Of a stretch of 64,000 bases of DNA, positions 51,219-62,932 are shown one piece after another (the stretch's first letter is position 1; the number at the start of each line of letters is the position of its first letter). Origin of the DNA: Baylisascaris procyonis (taxonomy: Eukaryota > Nematoda > Chromadorea > Rhabditida > Ascarididae). The position numbers and the translations under genes are program-made. The DNA lies in NCBI GenBank assembly GCA_037389465.1, contig JAZARR010000154.1, positions 2,170,001-2,234,000 on the forward strand. Reading direction: 5' to 3'. Under the pieces are notes generated by a model. The model was not told where the DNA came from and did no database searches. It was given only the letters and a program-made list of their open reading frames with translations.

Positions 51219-53747
51219 TTTCTTAAAGCCGAATTTGCTTTGAAGGAAATCTTCTGATGGAAGTTCAACCGGTCAAACAGATCGCCAAGACAAATTTAAA
51301 TTGTACTAATTGATTCGATGGGAGTTTGCTTACAGTTGTTGTTTACAATCACTTAAGATGTATGTAAATAATGCTTCAATAGTGAATAAATTTTTTTGCT
51401 TTGGTAGCACTCCGTACTCTTGTTACGAGTATGAGCTCAGCTGGGTTTGTTGTTCGCAATGTGTGCCCAGCTTCTCTGCAATTGTGCCGATAATCAGCTG
51501 AATAACTGGTATTATCCTTTCAAGTCGCATAAGGTTTCCTCCGTTTTCCAATGAAACGGTACAAAGAAACACAATCAATGATAATAAAATTCAAACTTTG
51601 CTTGCCTGGCCGTCATTTATGATCGAAAATATTCATGACAGGTTCCCCGTGCACTGCAATAAGCCAGCAGCTAAGCTAATCTTACGTCTTAATAAATTCT
51701 ATCCCTCCTTGTGTTCTTTTTTTCTCAAATCGCATAAGACAGACGGCTGGTTGCAGTTTTTTTCGTAGTAACCGAGAATTACGCGCAGACATATCGCTAT
51801 TTTTTTTCAATTTGTGTAATTTGACGCTGCACTCATTTTATTGCTTCTTTCTCATATGCGTATAAATGTCCACAACGCTGATCTCTTTTTGTGCTGCTTC
51901 CTGATCCCTCATGACGCATAAGCTGTCAGGCGATCTGCTCAGGCGTCGAATTTTTGAATAACAGCCCATATCCCTTCTGCTGATAAATTTCATTTTTTTT
52001 TCGTTATCCCACATGCCTGTGGCAGTAATTTTGCTTGTGCTCACATATACTGCCTCAAAACATGGATTTAAGAAAAAACTCTTCGATATTCACAAGTATT
52101 TCCAGCGATATGATTGTTCCTTTTCCGCAAGTGCACATATGAAAATTTATGTGACCAGCTTGATTAAAGACGAGTTGTTGTTTTTATGTGAAACTTTCGC
52201 GAGCCATTCTAGGAAGCAACCTCCTTTCTCCACTTCCCCTTCACTAGTTCATGAATTTGGAGAAGGGCGAATGTCTTCTCTCATGCATGATTGTGATCAA
52301 TTTTTGAAAACTTACTCAAGCCACATGAGAGATGGGGAAGCTGGCGATTCGCTAAACCAGAGATATATCTCCATCTACGGGGGCTATCTCTCCGATGCTA
52401 TTTGTACTGCATATGAAAACACACTGGAAAAAGCATGAAGAAATAGTACGCAAATGACATATAAGAGCGTTAAAAACACGAACAACTTTATCGAACACCA
52501 TATAGTACAAAAGAAAAAAAATAAAATTCTTCAGAAAACGACGAATAGCAGCGAACGGAATTCTTATTTAAATTGTACAGTTAGAAGATCGGAAATCTCA
52601 CAAACGCGCCATCAACTGCTTGTATTTCATTTTTTAGCGACAACTGCATTGAGAGTTCAATGGAAAACATAGAGGTGAAAGTAGATGTCCTCTTTTCTCT
52701 TTTGAAAACTGCATGCCGAATAGTTCACTGAAGAGCGTTTTAATTATAAATATTTCTTCGAAGTTTACCTCCCTTCATCCCCAAAGCAACAAATCCCTAA
52801 AAAACCTTTCCAAAGCCGAACGAAGCATTAAATTGGGAAAAAAACAACGAAAACGCATTAACAATTTTTTGAAAAGCTTTACACCATAATTCAGGCGCTA
52901 CACTTTATATGAAACTTGGACGGTTTACAACACACAAAAGAAGAACGGGAAAATGAAACAGCTGGACGAGGTCCGATCACCGCATAGCTATCAACAACGA
53001 CTATAAAAATTGTACATGATTGTGTATTGTACAAGTTGTACGTATTTACAAAGTGCTGGAAGTAGAATTCGTTCGAGTGGGATCTGGAAAGCGCACAAAG
53101 AAGCCTACTAGTTGCAAGGAATTTGCTCAGACTTGACTAGCATTCTCCCATTTCTGCAGGTCATCTGAGGCAAAGTATGGTAAAGAGCATTAGAATGCCG
53201 CATAAATTAAACCCCCGCGCATACCCATATCTGCTTTCAAGGTCGCCGTTTTAGCGCATACTTATGGGCAGGAAAGTTTTATATGATGTGAGATAAACCT
53301 CGAAGAATAAAAAATACACCTACTCAGCTTCGTTTGCAACTATTTTGCAATGGTACCCCCAAAAGTTTTTTACTGCAAAAATGTGTTAAGAGCAGCTTGT
53401 TTAGTCGCGAAAGAATGTTGCAACAAAGCTTCCCCCCTTCCCCTCCGACATGCTGCGAATTTTGGTTCGTATGTCTTACAGAACAGTGCACTCCCTTCCA
53501 TGCATCATAACATTTTTGAAAGATATAAGCTGTACTCACTGTAACACAAAACTTTGCAAGGAGTATGCTCATGAACAAATTATCGATATCTGCCATAGCA
53601 GCTTCACATCCACTCTCAAAATCACATGTAACAGATTCTTTCAAGTTCTATAAAGTACGCCAACCATAACATATCTTGGGACGAAACAGTGCGGATAACG
53701 ATATGAAGAAAGAATTCGATCTCTATCACAGAGAGATGAGGACCCGT
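51219..53747. other. Convergent intergenic region between the arrestin gene and rabx-5
   Basis: About 2.5 kb lies between two stop codons facing each other and holds both 3' UTRs. An AATAAA at 51385-51390 is a plausible cleavage signal for the + strand gene. A 141-codon + strand frame (52013-52438) is the longest in the region but shows no domain, no splice context and no recognised homologue, so it is not called as a gene. Confidence 0.6.
51385..51390 (+). terminator. Candidate poly(A) signal of the arrestin gene
   Basis: AATAAA lies 167 bases after the arrestin stop codon, followed by a T-rich stretch. A second AATAAA lies at 51583-51588. Which is used cannot be told from sequence. Confidence 0.4.
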
Positions 53748-53860
53748 TCACTTCGTCGAGTGATCTCCAATAGCAACGTTGGCTAGCTCATCGCAAATCT
53801 CTTTTTGCTCACATTCAGGAGTTGATACTTCAAGTAACGTTTCGGTAACTGCCGAAACAA
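53748..53860 (-). CDS. rabx-5: rabx-5 exon L (stop codon)
   Basis: 113 bases after TTTATTTTCAG: two bases completing a Val codon, then 36 codons and TGA at 53750-53748. It encodes [20 protein letters not shown] and [16 protein letters not shown]. There is no recognised similarity in this tail. The call rests on the consensus acceptor, the exact phase match with exon K and an open frame to a stop. Confidence 0.78.
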
Positions 53861-56800
53861 CTGAAAATAAATTTCTGTGCTTTCGTAGTGCCGATAACCT
53901 CCTCAGTAAGTTATTTATTCAAGAAAAGAATGTGGTCATTTAAGACATCATTGAGTGTCCATACCAATACTTCCCTCTTTTAAAAAATATTGATGCTTTG
54001 TACACATTCATTGCCAAGAGATCACCTTCCCCCTTCTGTCTTCTACAATTACTTTATCTAATTAGGACGCTCCTTTACCTCTTTTCAGAAGTTTCCCACT
54101 CTAATGCTAAAAAAAAAGTTGAAAGAATTCAAACGATGGTCACAAAAAGCGAAAGAATTCATTTCTATTAACATATCGCCTATTTCAGCTCTTCCATCTC
54201 CCACTATGAGATAAAACTGTTGTGGCGGACAACCAAGTACTAAATCATGTCGAGTTCATCGAGCCACGCATGCTCTTCTTTGCTTCCATGATGCAAATAT
54301 CCCCTATCTTGTTCTATTTTGGATAATCCTTCAAAGGTTTCCGCCTTTGCCTATTCTTTTCGGTTCGTCGATAGAACTAAGTGTCAATGCGCCTTGCCTG
54401 CTCGACACTGACAGTTCGGCATTCATGCAGTGAAAATTATAAACTAAGAGGATATTTGAAACTCACCGCGTCTTATATTCAAACCAGTGGCACTGTCCTC
54501 TTCTTCTTCATGGTCTCTTGAGGATGTTCGCGAGTTCTCCACCGACGATGATGTCAATGAGCAGGCCGACAATGTCAACTCCTCTTCCTGTGCTATTTGT
54601 ACGCCTAAGCGCTGCAATTCCGCTGACGGATATTCGTTTAAGATATCGCGAATCTCCGAAAGGAATTCGTCATTTTCCCTGAAAAGTTTTTTCTCCACAA
54701 AATCGGTTATGGTTATGGATACAAACATGCTTATAAGCGTAAGTGCCCTTATGTCTTCGCATAGAGAATAGCTGACATATCCATATGTTGGCACATTTGA
54801 AGTAAACGAAATATGCAACATATTCTGCAAAAATGCGCGAAAAGTAAAAATTTTTGACACACTGCACGACTCACCTTTGAACTCGTAACTCGAATGCTTG
54901 TATTCGTTCGGCTAATTCACGTTGTCGACCTAATAGCTCTCGTATTTGTGAAAGAGAATTCTCCATCGAACGAATAGCCTGCAAACTTTATAAAGTGAAC
55001 GGATAACAAATTCCAACAGATTTCCTGCCCTCGATTCAGATATATTAGCTAGCTCAATCCGAATCCATTCTCCCATCTATTCCCTCTAAGTCGCAACTGC
55101 AAATGGACCATCAAATACCCGTTCATAATAAACCTTGCCAACTTTTCCAACTTAGCAAGCATGAGGAAAAGCTCTCAGCTTGTTGAATCGTTCAATGTCA
55201 GAGATTCACATTTTAGTGCATTAGATCAGCCTCCCCTCTCACTCCTCCTTTCTTCTCAACGATCCCATGTACAAAAAGGTTTCAAAAAACTTCAGTTAAC
55301 TTATGCAGAATCAAGAATACTCAACGCAATCGAACTCTCCTAACAATGCCGCAGTGCAATCATGCAATACCGCTTACCGATGAGACCCAAGTAATGGGGA
55401 CATATGGCAGCGAACGGTATGCCTCAGGCTCAGAACAATGTTCTGAGTTGACCAGTATTTAGAGAGGAAGAGATACGTATTCCAATGAATGAAAACTAGA
55501 CAAAACGGTAAGTGAAAGCTATTCGTACTTGATTGCAGCCACAGTTTTTCTCGTTCAAAGGTGGCACTTGATGACCTGAAGTATAGGCCTCAAATTCTTC
55601 TTTTGGCATCTTCAAACTCTCTGCATTCATATTCTGGATAAACTGCAGAGCACAGCTTAGATTCGTGAAATAATAACCTGAAAGAGAACATAGTCTTTTT
55701 TCTTGTCTGATTTATTCTCCCAAACAACTATGCAGAATTTGCACAGAATTTGCAATTTGCAATTTGCATCGTTGAAAAAATGCAGAAATCGGAAATGAAA
55801 GGCCAATTCTTCGCAAAAGCAGAAATCGTCCTCAGATGCTGCTGGAATAAATCACATTTTTGAACGCAAAACCGCTTGCTGAATTCATTAATGGTGTCCA
55901 GCTATTCAGCAAGAAACAACCTGAAGCCAGATCAAAAATATCAGCTGCGAAAATAAAAACGAAAGAAAACCAATTTGAACAGGAATATTTAAATCCTCTT
56001 CTTTTCGATGTTTCAAATGGCAATAAAACTCTATGAGTCCTTTTCCTTCTGTCGCAGAGAACAACTGTCATCATGAAAAGCACTGTGAAAATAAATGCTT
56101 GAACAAACCCGATTCGCCGCTCATAACTCTAGATGGCAGTGCGAAACGACTGATAAATTTAACATTCGATTGTATAAGAGGAGGATTGCCCTTGAGCAGA
56201 ACGTAGATCAACACTGGCAGATATTCATCAGCACTAGCCGGTGCACCTGCAAATCAACGACTAGGCAAATCAACAAATCACTCAGTCGTGCAAATACCTG
56301 TAACTAATGACAAATATACTATAAGGTATTTTATTATAATGACGAACAGTTACATAGCTTTTGGCATACATCCAAGCGAGTACATAATAAAACTGACTTG
56401 TAGATTCTGTGACAACTCTAAGTATCAATAGCACATACAGGAAAAGTTGAATGGGAATGAAAATGAATGAGTGGTTGTCAGGGAATGCGAGATGCACTCT
56501 GAAGGATTTCATCGGGGAAGTCTTAAGCAGTGATGAATTGGAACTATTGTATGGATAGGAAATATGCAAAAACATCAAAGCGTTGAAACACTTTTACGGG
56601 AAATTCGCAACTGCGTAAAAATCGTCAGAGAATGCCCAAATGAAGTGCAGCCAAATTTATTGTATTTTCTTCTACAAACAGATTAAAGGACATCGCGAAA
56701 GGAAACATAGTAGCCAACTTTAAATGGATTCCAAATTCTCCTCAATAAATTGCCTCATGTTTCTGCGTCTCTCCTCCTCTTCCCACTAATCGTTCTGCGG

Positions 56801-59183
56801 TAGTCCGATCTTAATCGGCGCACTTCGAGATAAAAGCCCGCTCAACGAATATCTGAGTGTATGGAACTTCTCCATCCACACTCAACTCTAATTCTAAGCA
56901 TGAAGCTCTCAGAGCATCCTTAATGTTGACGTGTTGAAAAAGAGACAAACCCGATCGGCTTTCTTTGAGCGCCTCGAATATCATCTTTGAGCATCGTACA
57001 AGACAGTTCAACTTCTCTGCCGCACCTCGATGACTGTTTATGTCAATCATCTCTGTTATTGCTTCATCCAGCTTGTCGCAAACCTTAACGATTTTGCACT
57101 TATAAATTAAGCCACTTAATCGCTCTGCATAATTGATAACTTAATCATATAACAATGGAGAACACCAGGTTCATTATCAACGGATAGCTTTTCTTTTACA
57201 GTAGCTAAAGAGTCAAGGCGAAATTCATCACTAATGACTAAAAAACTAATGGTCAATGCGCTCGTCCACGTTCCCCTCCCCCCATCTCATAATATCCGTT
57301 TTCCTCACACTTAAAGAAAACGCATGTTATGAGACCTTGTTGACATCAACCATTCAGTCATTAAATTAGAGAGAGACATAACAGCTTATTTGAATTACAT
57401 AGTGAAAACTATCGCATATCTAACAGATGATAACCGTACACAATTATATAGTATTTTTTTAAGATTTGTATGAATTAGCAATCAGAAAAATGGCCATTAA
57501 TGTAATATTGTTGTAAAAGACACGAAACATTAGATGATCTGCAATCATTCTGAAATATCATGTGCATATATATTGCTGTTACTAGTACATTAGAGCAGAA
57601 AGGGGACTCCATTCGCCGTTTTGTGCTTTAATCCCTCACTCCTACATTACCGAAAAAGAACAAAAAGCAAACATCTCACAACATATTAATTCCCATCGCA
57701 ATGAAAGAATTCATTGTTTAGCTGCTTTATGCTGTATGGCAATCATTGATCAACAAAAAAAGTTAAGGTTAATATAATGGAAACACCAATTCCTTTTTCA
57801 TTAACGTCTCTATAACGAAGAAGAAAGCATACCGTTTGTTGTGTGAAGTCAAGTGTTGTTTCTAGAAAGCCCGCAGTGACCCAATTCAATGATCGAATAC
57901 GATCTTGTAATGACAGATCAGCCACTTCTTCATCTGCTCTATAAAAGAGAAACAAACGAGATATTTAAAAAAAAAGAGAAGCGTACGAAATGAAATATTT
58001 TCAGAAAATCTCAACATAGGCATAAAACGCGTAATCCTCAACCGAACAAAAACTGAACGATCGCATTCTACAATATAGTGAAATTCAATATTTCTTAAAT
58101 TTTTAACCAAGAGAAGCAAGAATATCGAGTTTATGGAAGATTACCTTGCACAAAATAGTGTGCTGTATGCACGTACACATATATATTGTTCTATTTCGGC
58201 CACCACTTCTTCCACTGTAACCCGCACACTTGCATCTATAAATAACTCATTTCATTGATATTTAGAGTCACCTTCGAAGAAAATCATCGAAAAACGAAAA
58301 TATAACGAGAAAATTTCAACAGCAAGAAATCTGGATAACATAGAGAAAGATGTATCTAATCAACGCGTGATAACTGAAGCAGAACTAATAAAGACGAAAA
58401 TAAATGCTTCCTAATACCTATTGATCATTCCCAGGTGATTTCACGCCCACTTTTCAAAAACCTCTGCTTCTATCGCGCTTTTCATGCAAACTATAACACT
58501 TAGAATAGATGAACCGAAATTTATGAATAGGCTACAAGAGCATACAATTTTAGGAGATGCAAATTTTTACAGTTCCCAGTTTACTAAAAGATTATATATA
58601 TATACAACAACAGAAATTCATATTTATCGACAAATAAATACTAAATATAATTCCGAGTCGGATTACTTCCTTACAGTTCCCACTTTATTAAAAGATTATA
58701 TTCAGTGAAAAATATGAAAAGTAATTCAAAGCGATTGTGTCTCACCATTGACAGATGGACTATGACGCATTCTATCGGAGAGAACTTGATAAAAGTGTTG
58801 TACCATACCCGAAAGGTCGTCCATACTTATGTTAGTTTGTTGCTGAAACTGCTTTCTTTTCACTGTGTAGGTACATGCGAATACATACAGGGTGGCTCAC
58901 TATAATCTCTCCACTCAGTATGAGACACGAGTTGGCGTCCACAGATTCTCAACTTCAGCGAAATTCTCATATTTGTAAGAATATTTCAACATCAAAATGC
59001 GTTCTTGCAGTGAGCGCCAGTTTGAACGCATCCCATCCGAACTGAATTTTGCAGCTTATCAAATTAAAAAAAAAAAAGAGGAAACGCGAATGGTAGCGAA
59101 AGTATGGATGGTGGAACAATGCACTGCTACTAGTGGGCCATCCTGTATATCAGGGTAAACAGACATATGTGCGCATGCACACG

Positions 59184-59270
<87 letters not shown>

Positions 59271-62200
59271 TTAAGAGAAGTGTACACATCAACATTGTAT
59301 CTTTGCACTAGAATTTCTGGTTTCAAACATTAGAAACTTCGGTGTGAGAGAAAATTAAACAGCGGAACGCATGATATCGCATGTATATAGTCTTATAGGC
59401 TTACGCTCAGATAAGATAAGATTCACTAATAGTTTATTCAAAGGCTTCGTTTAAGCTTTAGAGTGAGCATAAATCTGTGAAATAATGCGCAGTATAGTTG
59501 AATAATGCTCTTAATAAAGCACAAGAATCAATATCAGTCGGTGATTAGTGATGATATTATTTATTCACCTCTTAGTTGAAAGTAATGAATAAAAACGACA
59601 CAACTGACCTCGGTGATTTTCGTGATGGCATGACGTGTTTGACGCCATATTTCAGTGGCAGCAGCAGGTGGCAGATTCTTCTTCAGATAATCACTGAAGT
59701 GATCGCTAGCTGCACGACTCTCTTCACTTAAATCACGTCTTCTGAAGCTTTAGAATTTATTAGCACAATAATTAACGACTACAATAACTAACGATAATTA
59801 TCTGGTAGCTTAACAAAGAGAATATGACAAGCGGCTTCATCGCTTTCGATGGCTCAATGAATGAAAAAAAAACCCCCCAGCATATCGCCTGCCAAGCGTG
59901 CCGTAATTTCAGTGGAAAAAATTTAGATGTGTGGAAATTTTATTACGGACGAAAAATTCATTGCAGCCAATACGGCTACGCTCTCGGGTGTTTCAATATT
60001 AGCCTTGAGTTGCAAATATGCCGATGATTGAGTTAGATTAGCTCTAGGTCTGTATATGGCATGCGTCCGATTCAATTACCCAGACTGCTATTAATTATTA
60101 TTTGCGCAAAAGGAAGCAGAAAAAAAAACGAAGTGACAAAATTCATCAGATATATAATGTTTTAGTTGGCGCTGCAATTTCTTCCACCACTATTTCCATG
60201 CCATGTTATGAGCAATATTTGGTCCCTCTTAAACCATGTCGTTGAGATGTCTAAATCTCAAAGCTTCAAAATCGTGGGGAAAATCGTTCATAGAACTTTC
60301 ACAAGAAATTCAAATAAACAATCTTATAGCGAATTGAAAACAACCACTTCATATTTCAATCATCATACTATAAATGATCATGCGATTAGCATTATTGCAA
60401 CGCAATTCCCTTAATGAATTCCCCATTGGGAATGAACGAAAGATAATATCAACACGAAAGAATTCTTTATCGACAGTCAAATTTTCAAAATATTTCTTCG
60501 TGTTAAGACGAGTAGTTATTTAAGAATTACATACATCCTCAATTATTTCTTTCCTTTTAACAAAAAAAAAAAAAAAAAAAAAAAACAAATCCAACTAAAT
60601 GACGCCTTTTTATATTGCATTACATTGTATGAACTGATAACAATTTAGCAAACAATGTGAGATGCCACTCTTGTATACCCATAAATATATTTCAAATATT
60701 CCGGCTCGATAAATGGTCTTCCAATTTAAAAAAAAAAAGTCTACGAAAGACGATCGCCATATGTAACTGGATGTTGTGGGATAATTAAGACGATGCCACA
60801 ATATATGCTAAAAAAGGCGATAAAATCAGCTAATTCAAAACAAATCAACCTCGACGGTGTACCAGGCGACGGAAGAGTAGACTGAGAAGGTGCTGAGCCA
60901 CTTGAGAAGATTTGGTCTGAAAAAGCAAGGAGTTTTGAAAAATTTCTTAAAAATCTAAAAAAAAAAAATCACAATGAAAAAGAAAACGGAAACCTTTACA
61001 CTTTTCACAAATAAATCGAAGCAGCAACCTGAGGGGAAATTAATGGGGGGAGGGGGGGGGGGGGAAGGATACATTCTGTAATACTGCGCAGGTGTTTTAT
61101 TGCTTTGTTTTTATTTCTTAGCAAAAACGCATAATGGGAAGCTATCACTCCTGAATAGTGAACTAAAGAGCCAAAAACCATTCTTCGCTCTCGTCGCCCC
61201 GCCATCTTATGCAACCTCAAATTGAAGCACTCAAGTAAAAAGCCTCCTCTTGAAAAAAAGGTTTTTGTAAAACACATTTGCGCCATGCATGAAAAAGTTT
61301 TGCAATATTTGAATGCCCTTTTTTTATACAACATCAGCCCCATAAGTCATAGATCGTCATCGTTGCTGTTACGCGCAATAGCGCCAAAAAAAAACGTTGT
61401 TCTTCGGAACATTGCCAAAAAAAAAAAAAAAAATGAAAACGCCATTATTCATGTTACGATGAAACGACGGTACTGAAACTTGATCTATTCAGACAACTTT
61501 GGTTTCGCTTTAATCCAGAAATCTCATTCTTGGAACGCTGCCAAAATACTTCGGGATATCATATCCCATATTATATTGTAGCATTGGATAGGAACTGCGG
61601 CCTTGAGCAGCAATTGAAGATGAGCTATCATTCATAGCTATTCCACAAAAAACGAAAATAACTATGTTAAACTTCCCATATTGCATTTGCAATTTTGCAG
61701 ATAGTATATCAGCCTTAGACAAAGTTCCAAAGAATTATTCAGTAATAATGAACAACTTAGTAAGAAACATAAATAGCATGAACGGATAAGTTTATCAGAG
61801 AAGCAAACATCGTGAATGCTTTTGATGCATGCGGAAATATTTGAAAACAATAAAAGTCGCTTGATAGCAGCTTTTACGAAACCGGATAGCTACAAACTTC
61901 CGGAAGTCATTTCTGCTCATGATCGAGCCTACCCTATGGAAAAATATTTGTACAAGCAGAATATCACTTATCACTTTCATATTACAGTAAAAAAAAACAA
62001 GCCTAAATGAAAATGGATCGAAAAAATCAAAGTGGTAACCAGTAGAAGTCTTAAAGAAGGGTACAACTTTGGTTGATTTTCTCCTCTCTATTTTTCCGAA
62101 TGCCTTCGTTCTCTTCCGTCTATATACATTATGAAAACGATGAAAAAGGGCAGCTGGTCTGCCCTCTGGCTGTCCTTTTCTAAAAAGCTATCCTAGCTAG

Positions 62201-62520
62201 AGTATGAGGAGAGGATTGCTATATAATGCAAAGTTACGATCCAATTCATCAATTCCCTATTGTACAATTCGTTAAGATTGCTTCAGTATTGCAACAACGT
62301 CAAAATGCTAAATTCTCTTGCGGCAATCACATTCGCTTTCTTCTTGTTTCGAGGGAACTAACACATAATGAAGGGCATACGAAATGCACTTCAAAACTAA
62401 CCAGTATTAGTGCTGACGGTCATTGAAGGTGATTTGCGTAGAATCGATTTGAGTGTCAATGAGCGACTTTCCGTTGACAATTTACGACGTCCTTCAAACT
62501 TCTCGAAACTTAACAATTCT
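53748..62520 (-). CDS. rabx-5: Rabex-5/RABGEF1 orthologue, Rab5 guanine-nucleotide exchange factor (12 exons seen, N-terminus missing)
   Basis: Twelve - strand exons join in phase into 486 residues plus a stop. Rabex-5 activates Rab5 on early endosomes through its VPS9 domain. In order (first visible codon = 1): basic linker [11 protein letters not shown] (1-39), Ser/Pro linker (41-61), helical bundle (63-139; [25 protein letters not shown]), VPS9 (about 140-315; [77 protein letters not shown]), then a coiled-coil and acidic C-terminal region. The residues corresponding to human Rabex-5 Asp313, Pro317, Tyr354 and Thr357 are all present, so exchange activity is expected. The A20-type zinc finger and ubiquitin-binding helix of the family's N-terminus are not visible and probably lie past the right edge. 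The visible part alone is about as long as full human RABGEF1. Confidence 0.93.
54467..54678 (-). CDS. rabx-5: rabx-5 exon K
   Basis: 212 bases after CTTTTCAG; one base, 70 codons, one base before GTGAGTT. It encodes [20 protein letters not shown] (human: DWTDGIAREVQDIVEKYPLE), then a Gln/Glu-rich stretch, a Ser-rich stretch and an acidic cluster (DHEEEED). If the donor were not used the frame would stop seven codons later. The strong donor and phase fit to exon L favour splicing. Confidence 0.9.
54875..54978 (-). CDS. rabx-5: rabx-5 exon J (coiled coil)
   Basis: 104 bases between GTTTGCAG and GTGAGTC; 34 codons plus two bases. It encodes [20 protein letters not shown] and [11 protein letters not shown]. 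The spacing of Leu/Ile is coiled-coil-like and corresponds to the KNLDLLSQLNERQERIMNEAKKLE segment after the VPS9 domain. Confidence 0.9.
55529..55677 (-). CDS. rabx-5: rabx-5 exon I
   Basis: 149 bases between TCTTTCAG and GTACGAA; two bases plus 49 codons. It begins [20 protein letters not shown], matching GYYFTNLCCAVAFIEKLDAQ of human RABGEF1, with the catalytic Tyr and Thr kept. It continues [17 protein letters not shown]. Confidence 0.95.
55736..55767. repeat. AATTTGC short tandem repeat
   Basis: Three to four imperfect copies of a seven-base unit (CAGAATTTGCAATTTGCAATTTGC) in the rabx-5 intron about 60 bases upstream, in gene direction, of exon I. Simple repeat, no inferred role. Confidence 0.7.
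56109..56246 (-). CDS. rabx-5: rabx-5 exon H (catalytic core)
   Basis: 138 bases between GATTTGCAG and GTTTGTT; two bases, 45 codons, one base. It encodes [37 protein letters not shown] and VMSGES. The Asp of SADEYLP is the predicted Asp finger inserted into the Rab5 nucleotide site (human Asp313), and the Pro four residues later is human Pro317. Its reading frame lacks an ATG near its start. Confidence 0.95.
56951..57083 (-). CDS. rabx-5: rabx-5 exon G
   Basis: 133 bases; 44 codons plus one base before GTTTGTC. It encodes [20 protein letters not shown] and [18 protein letters not shown] (human: AITDIIEMDSKR, CITKCSKHIFNAIK). The acceptor GTTAAG is weak. An alternative TATAAG 15 bases upstream would insert five residues, but the shorter form gives exactly the human spacing between WVT and AIT. 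Translation beyond the donor is intronic. Confidence 0.92.
57833..57938 (-). CDS. rabx-5: rabx-5 exon F
   Basis: 106 bases between TTTATAG and GTATGCT; one base plus 35 codons. It encodes [20 protein letters not shown], the LAIQKRIRALRWVTP block of VPS9 exchange factors. Confidence 0.95.
58145..58235 (-). CDS. rabx-5: rabx-5 exon E
   Basis: 91 bases between TTTATAG and GTAATCT; two bases, 29 codons, two bases. It encodes [20 protein letters not shown], equivalent to VEKIMDQIEKYIMTRLYKYVF at the start of the VPS9 domain. Reading from the ATG at its 5' end gives an early stop, so that ATG is not a start. Confidence 0.92.
58746..58842 (-). CDS. rabx-5: rabx-5 exon D
   Basis: 97 bases between GTTTCAG and GTGAGAC; 32 codons plus one base. 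It encodes [20 protein letters not shown], matching the SIEEQxxxxQDFYxxVAERM helix of human RABGEF1. It ends in phase 1, completing an Asp codon with exon E. Confidence 0.9.
59185..59266. repeat. (TA)n microsatellite
   Basis: An uninterrupted TA run of about 82 bases inside the rabx-5 intron between exons C and D. Ile/Tyr frames here are artefacts. Confidence 0.95.
59609..59741 (-). CDS. rabx-5: rabx-5 exon C (start of helical bundle)
   Basis: 133 bases: one base plus 44 codons, between AGCTTCAG and GTCAGTT. It encodes [20 protein letters not shown] and [16 protein letters not shown], corresponding to the FLKTFHKTGQEIYKQ region of the helical bundle that packs on the VPS9 domain. Confidence 0.85.
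60562..60585 (+). repeat. Poly(A) tract, about 24 bases
   Basis: A homopolymer A run in the rabx-5 intron between exons B and C. It could mark the 3' end of an old retro-insertion, but no element was recognised next to it. Confidence 0.8.
60850..60916 (-). CDS. rabx-5: rabx-5 exon B (Ser/Pro linker)
   Basis: 67 bases between CTTTTTCAG and GTTGATT; two bases, 21 codons, two bases. It encodes [19 protein letters not shown], a disordered Ser/Pro linker with no conserved motif. Support comes from exact phase compatibility with exons A and C and from good splice sites rather than from similarity. Confidence 0.7.
61045..61067 (+). repeat. G homopolymer-type tract
   Basis: Six and about thirteen G are separated by one A, in the rabx-5 intron between exons A and B. 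On the transcribed sense (-) strand this is a C tract. The length is assembly-sensitive. Confidence 0.85.
62402..62520 (-). CDS. rabx-5: rabx-5 exon A (first visible)
   Basis: 119 bases after TTATTTCCAG: one base completing a codon, 39 codons, and one base before GTTAGT. It encodes [20 protein letters not shown] and [13 protein letters not shown], similar to the SLTFSKFEEKK linker after the ubiquitin-binding region of RABGEF1. The partial codon at its 5' end shows that at least one upstream coding exon exists. Confidence 0.82.
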
Positions 62521-62897
62521 CTGGAAATAAATCAGTGAAAGCGTATGGATGATTTATCAAGAAAAATGAAAATAAAAATGCAAAAATTGAAGAAAGAAAA
62601 TTTATTTGATGGTACTATAGACAAACTAAATAAACAACGATGAGCCCAGCGGTGTTAGTGACTCCGTAACAACCATCATTCATTCCCTATTACTGTTCTT
62701 AATACTTCTTGGATCAGCACGGTCAATCACTGATAAGTAATAAGGACAAAAGATAAATAATGTCCACTTAATATTAAAGCGATCCGAAGATTCTATTGTT
62801 TCCCGCGATTTATAATTCAGTGGTACTCCAGTATTGCTAATGAGTTTGAAAGTATTCCTTCTCTTATGAGCTTCCTTTGAGCAGCAAACTCACAGTA

Positions 62898-62932
<35 letters not shown>

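Noticed and set aside
54444..54466. rabx-5 ending by read-through of exon K (seven extra codons then stop)
   Set aside because: A strong GTGAGT donor and a phase-matched downstream exon with a good acceptor and stop (53748-53860) are present, so splicing is preferred.
56811..56950. Continuation of the rabx-5 exon G frame for about 46 more codons
   Set aside because: Similarity to VPS9 stops exactly at the G/GTTTGT donor, and exon H continues the domain in phase. The extension is intronic read-through.
57084..57098. Alternative acceptor adding five residues to rabx-5 exon G
   Set aside because: The shorter exon reproduces the spacing seen in human RABGEF1 between the WVT and AIT blocks; the longer form would insert five residues in a conserved region. 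It is not fully excluded.
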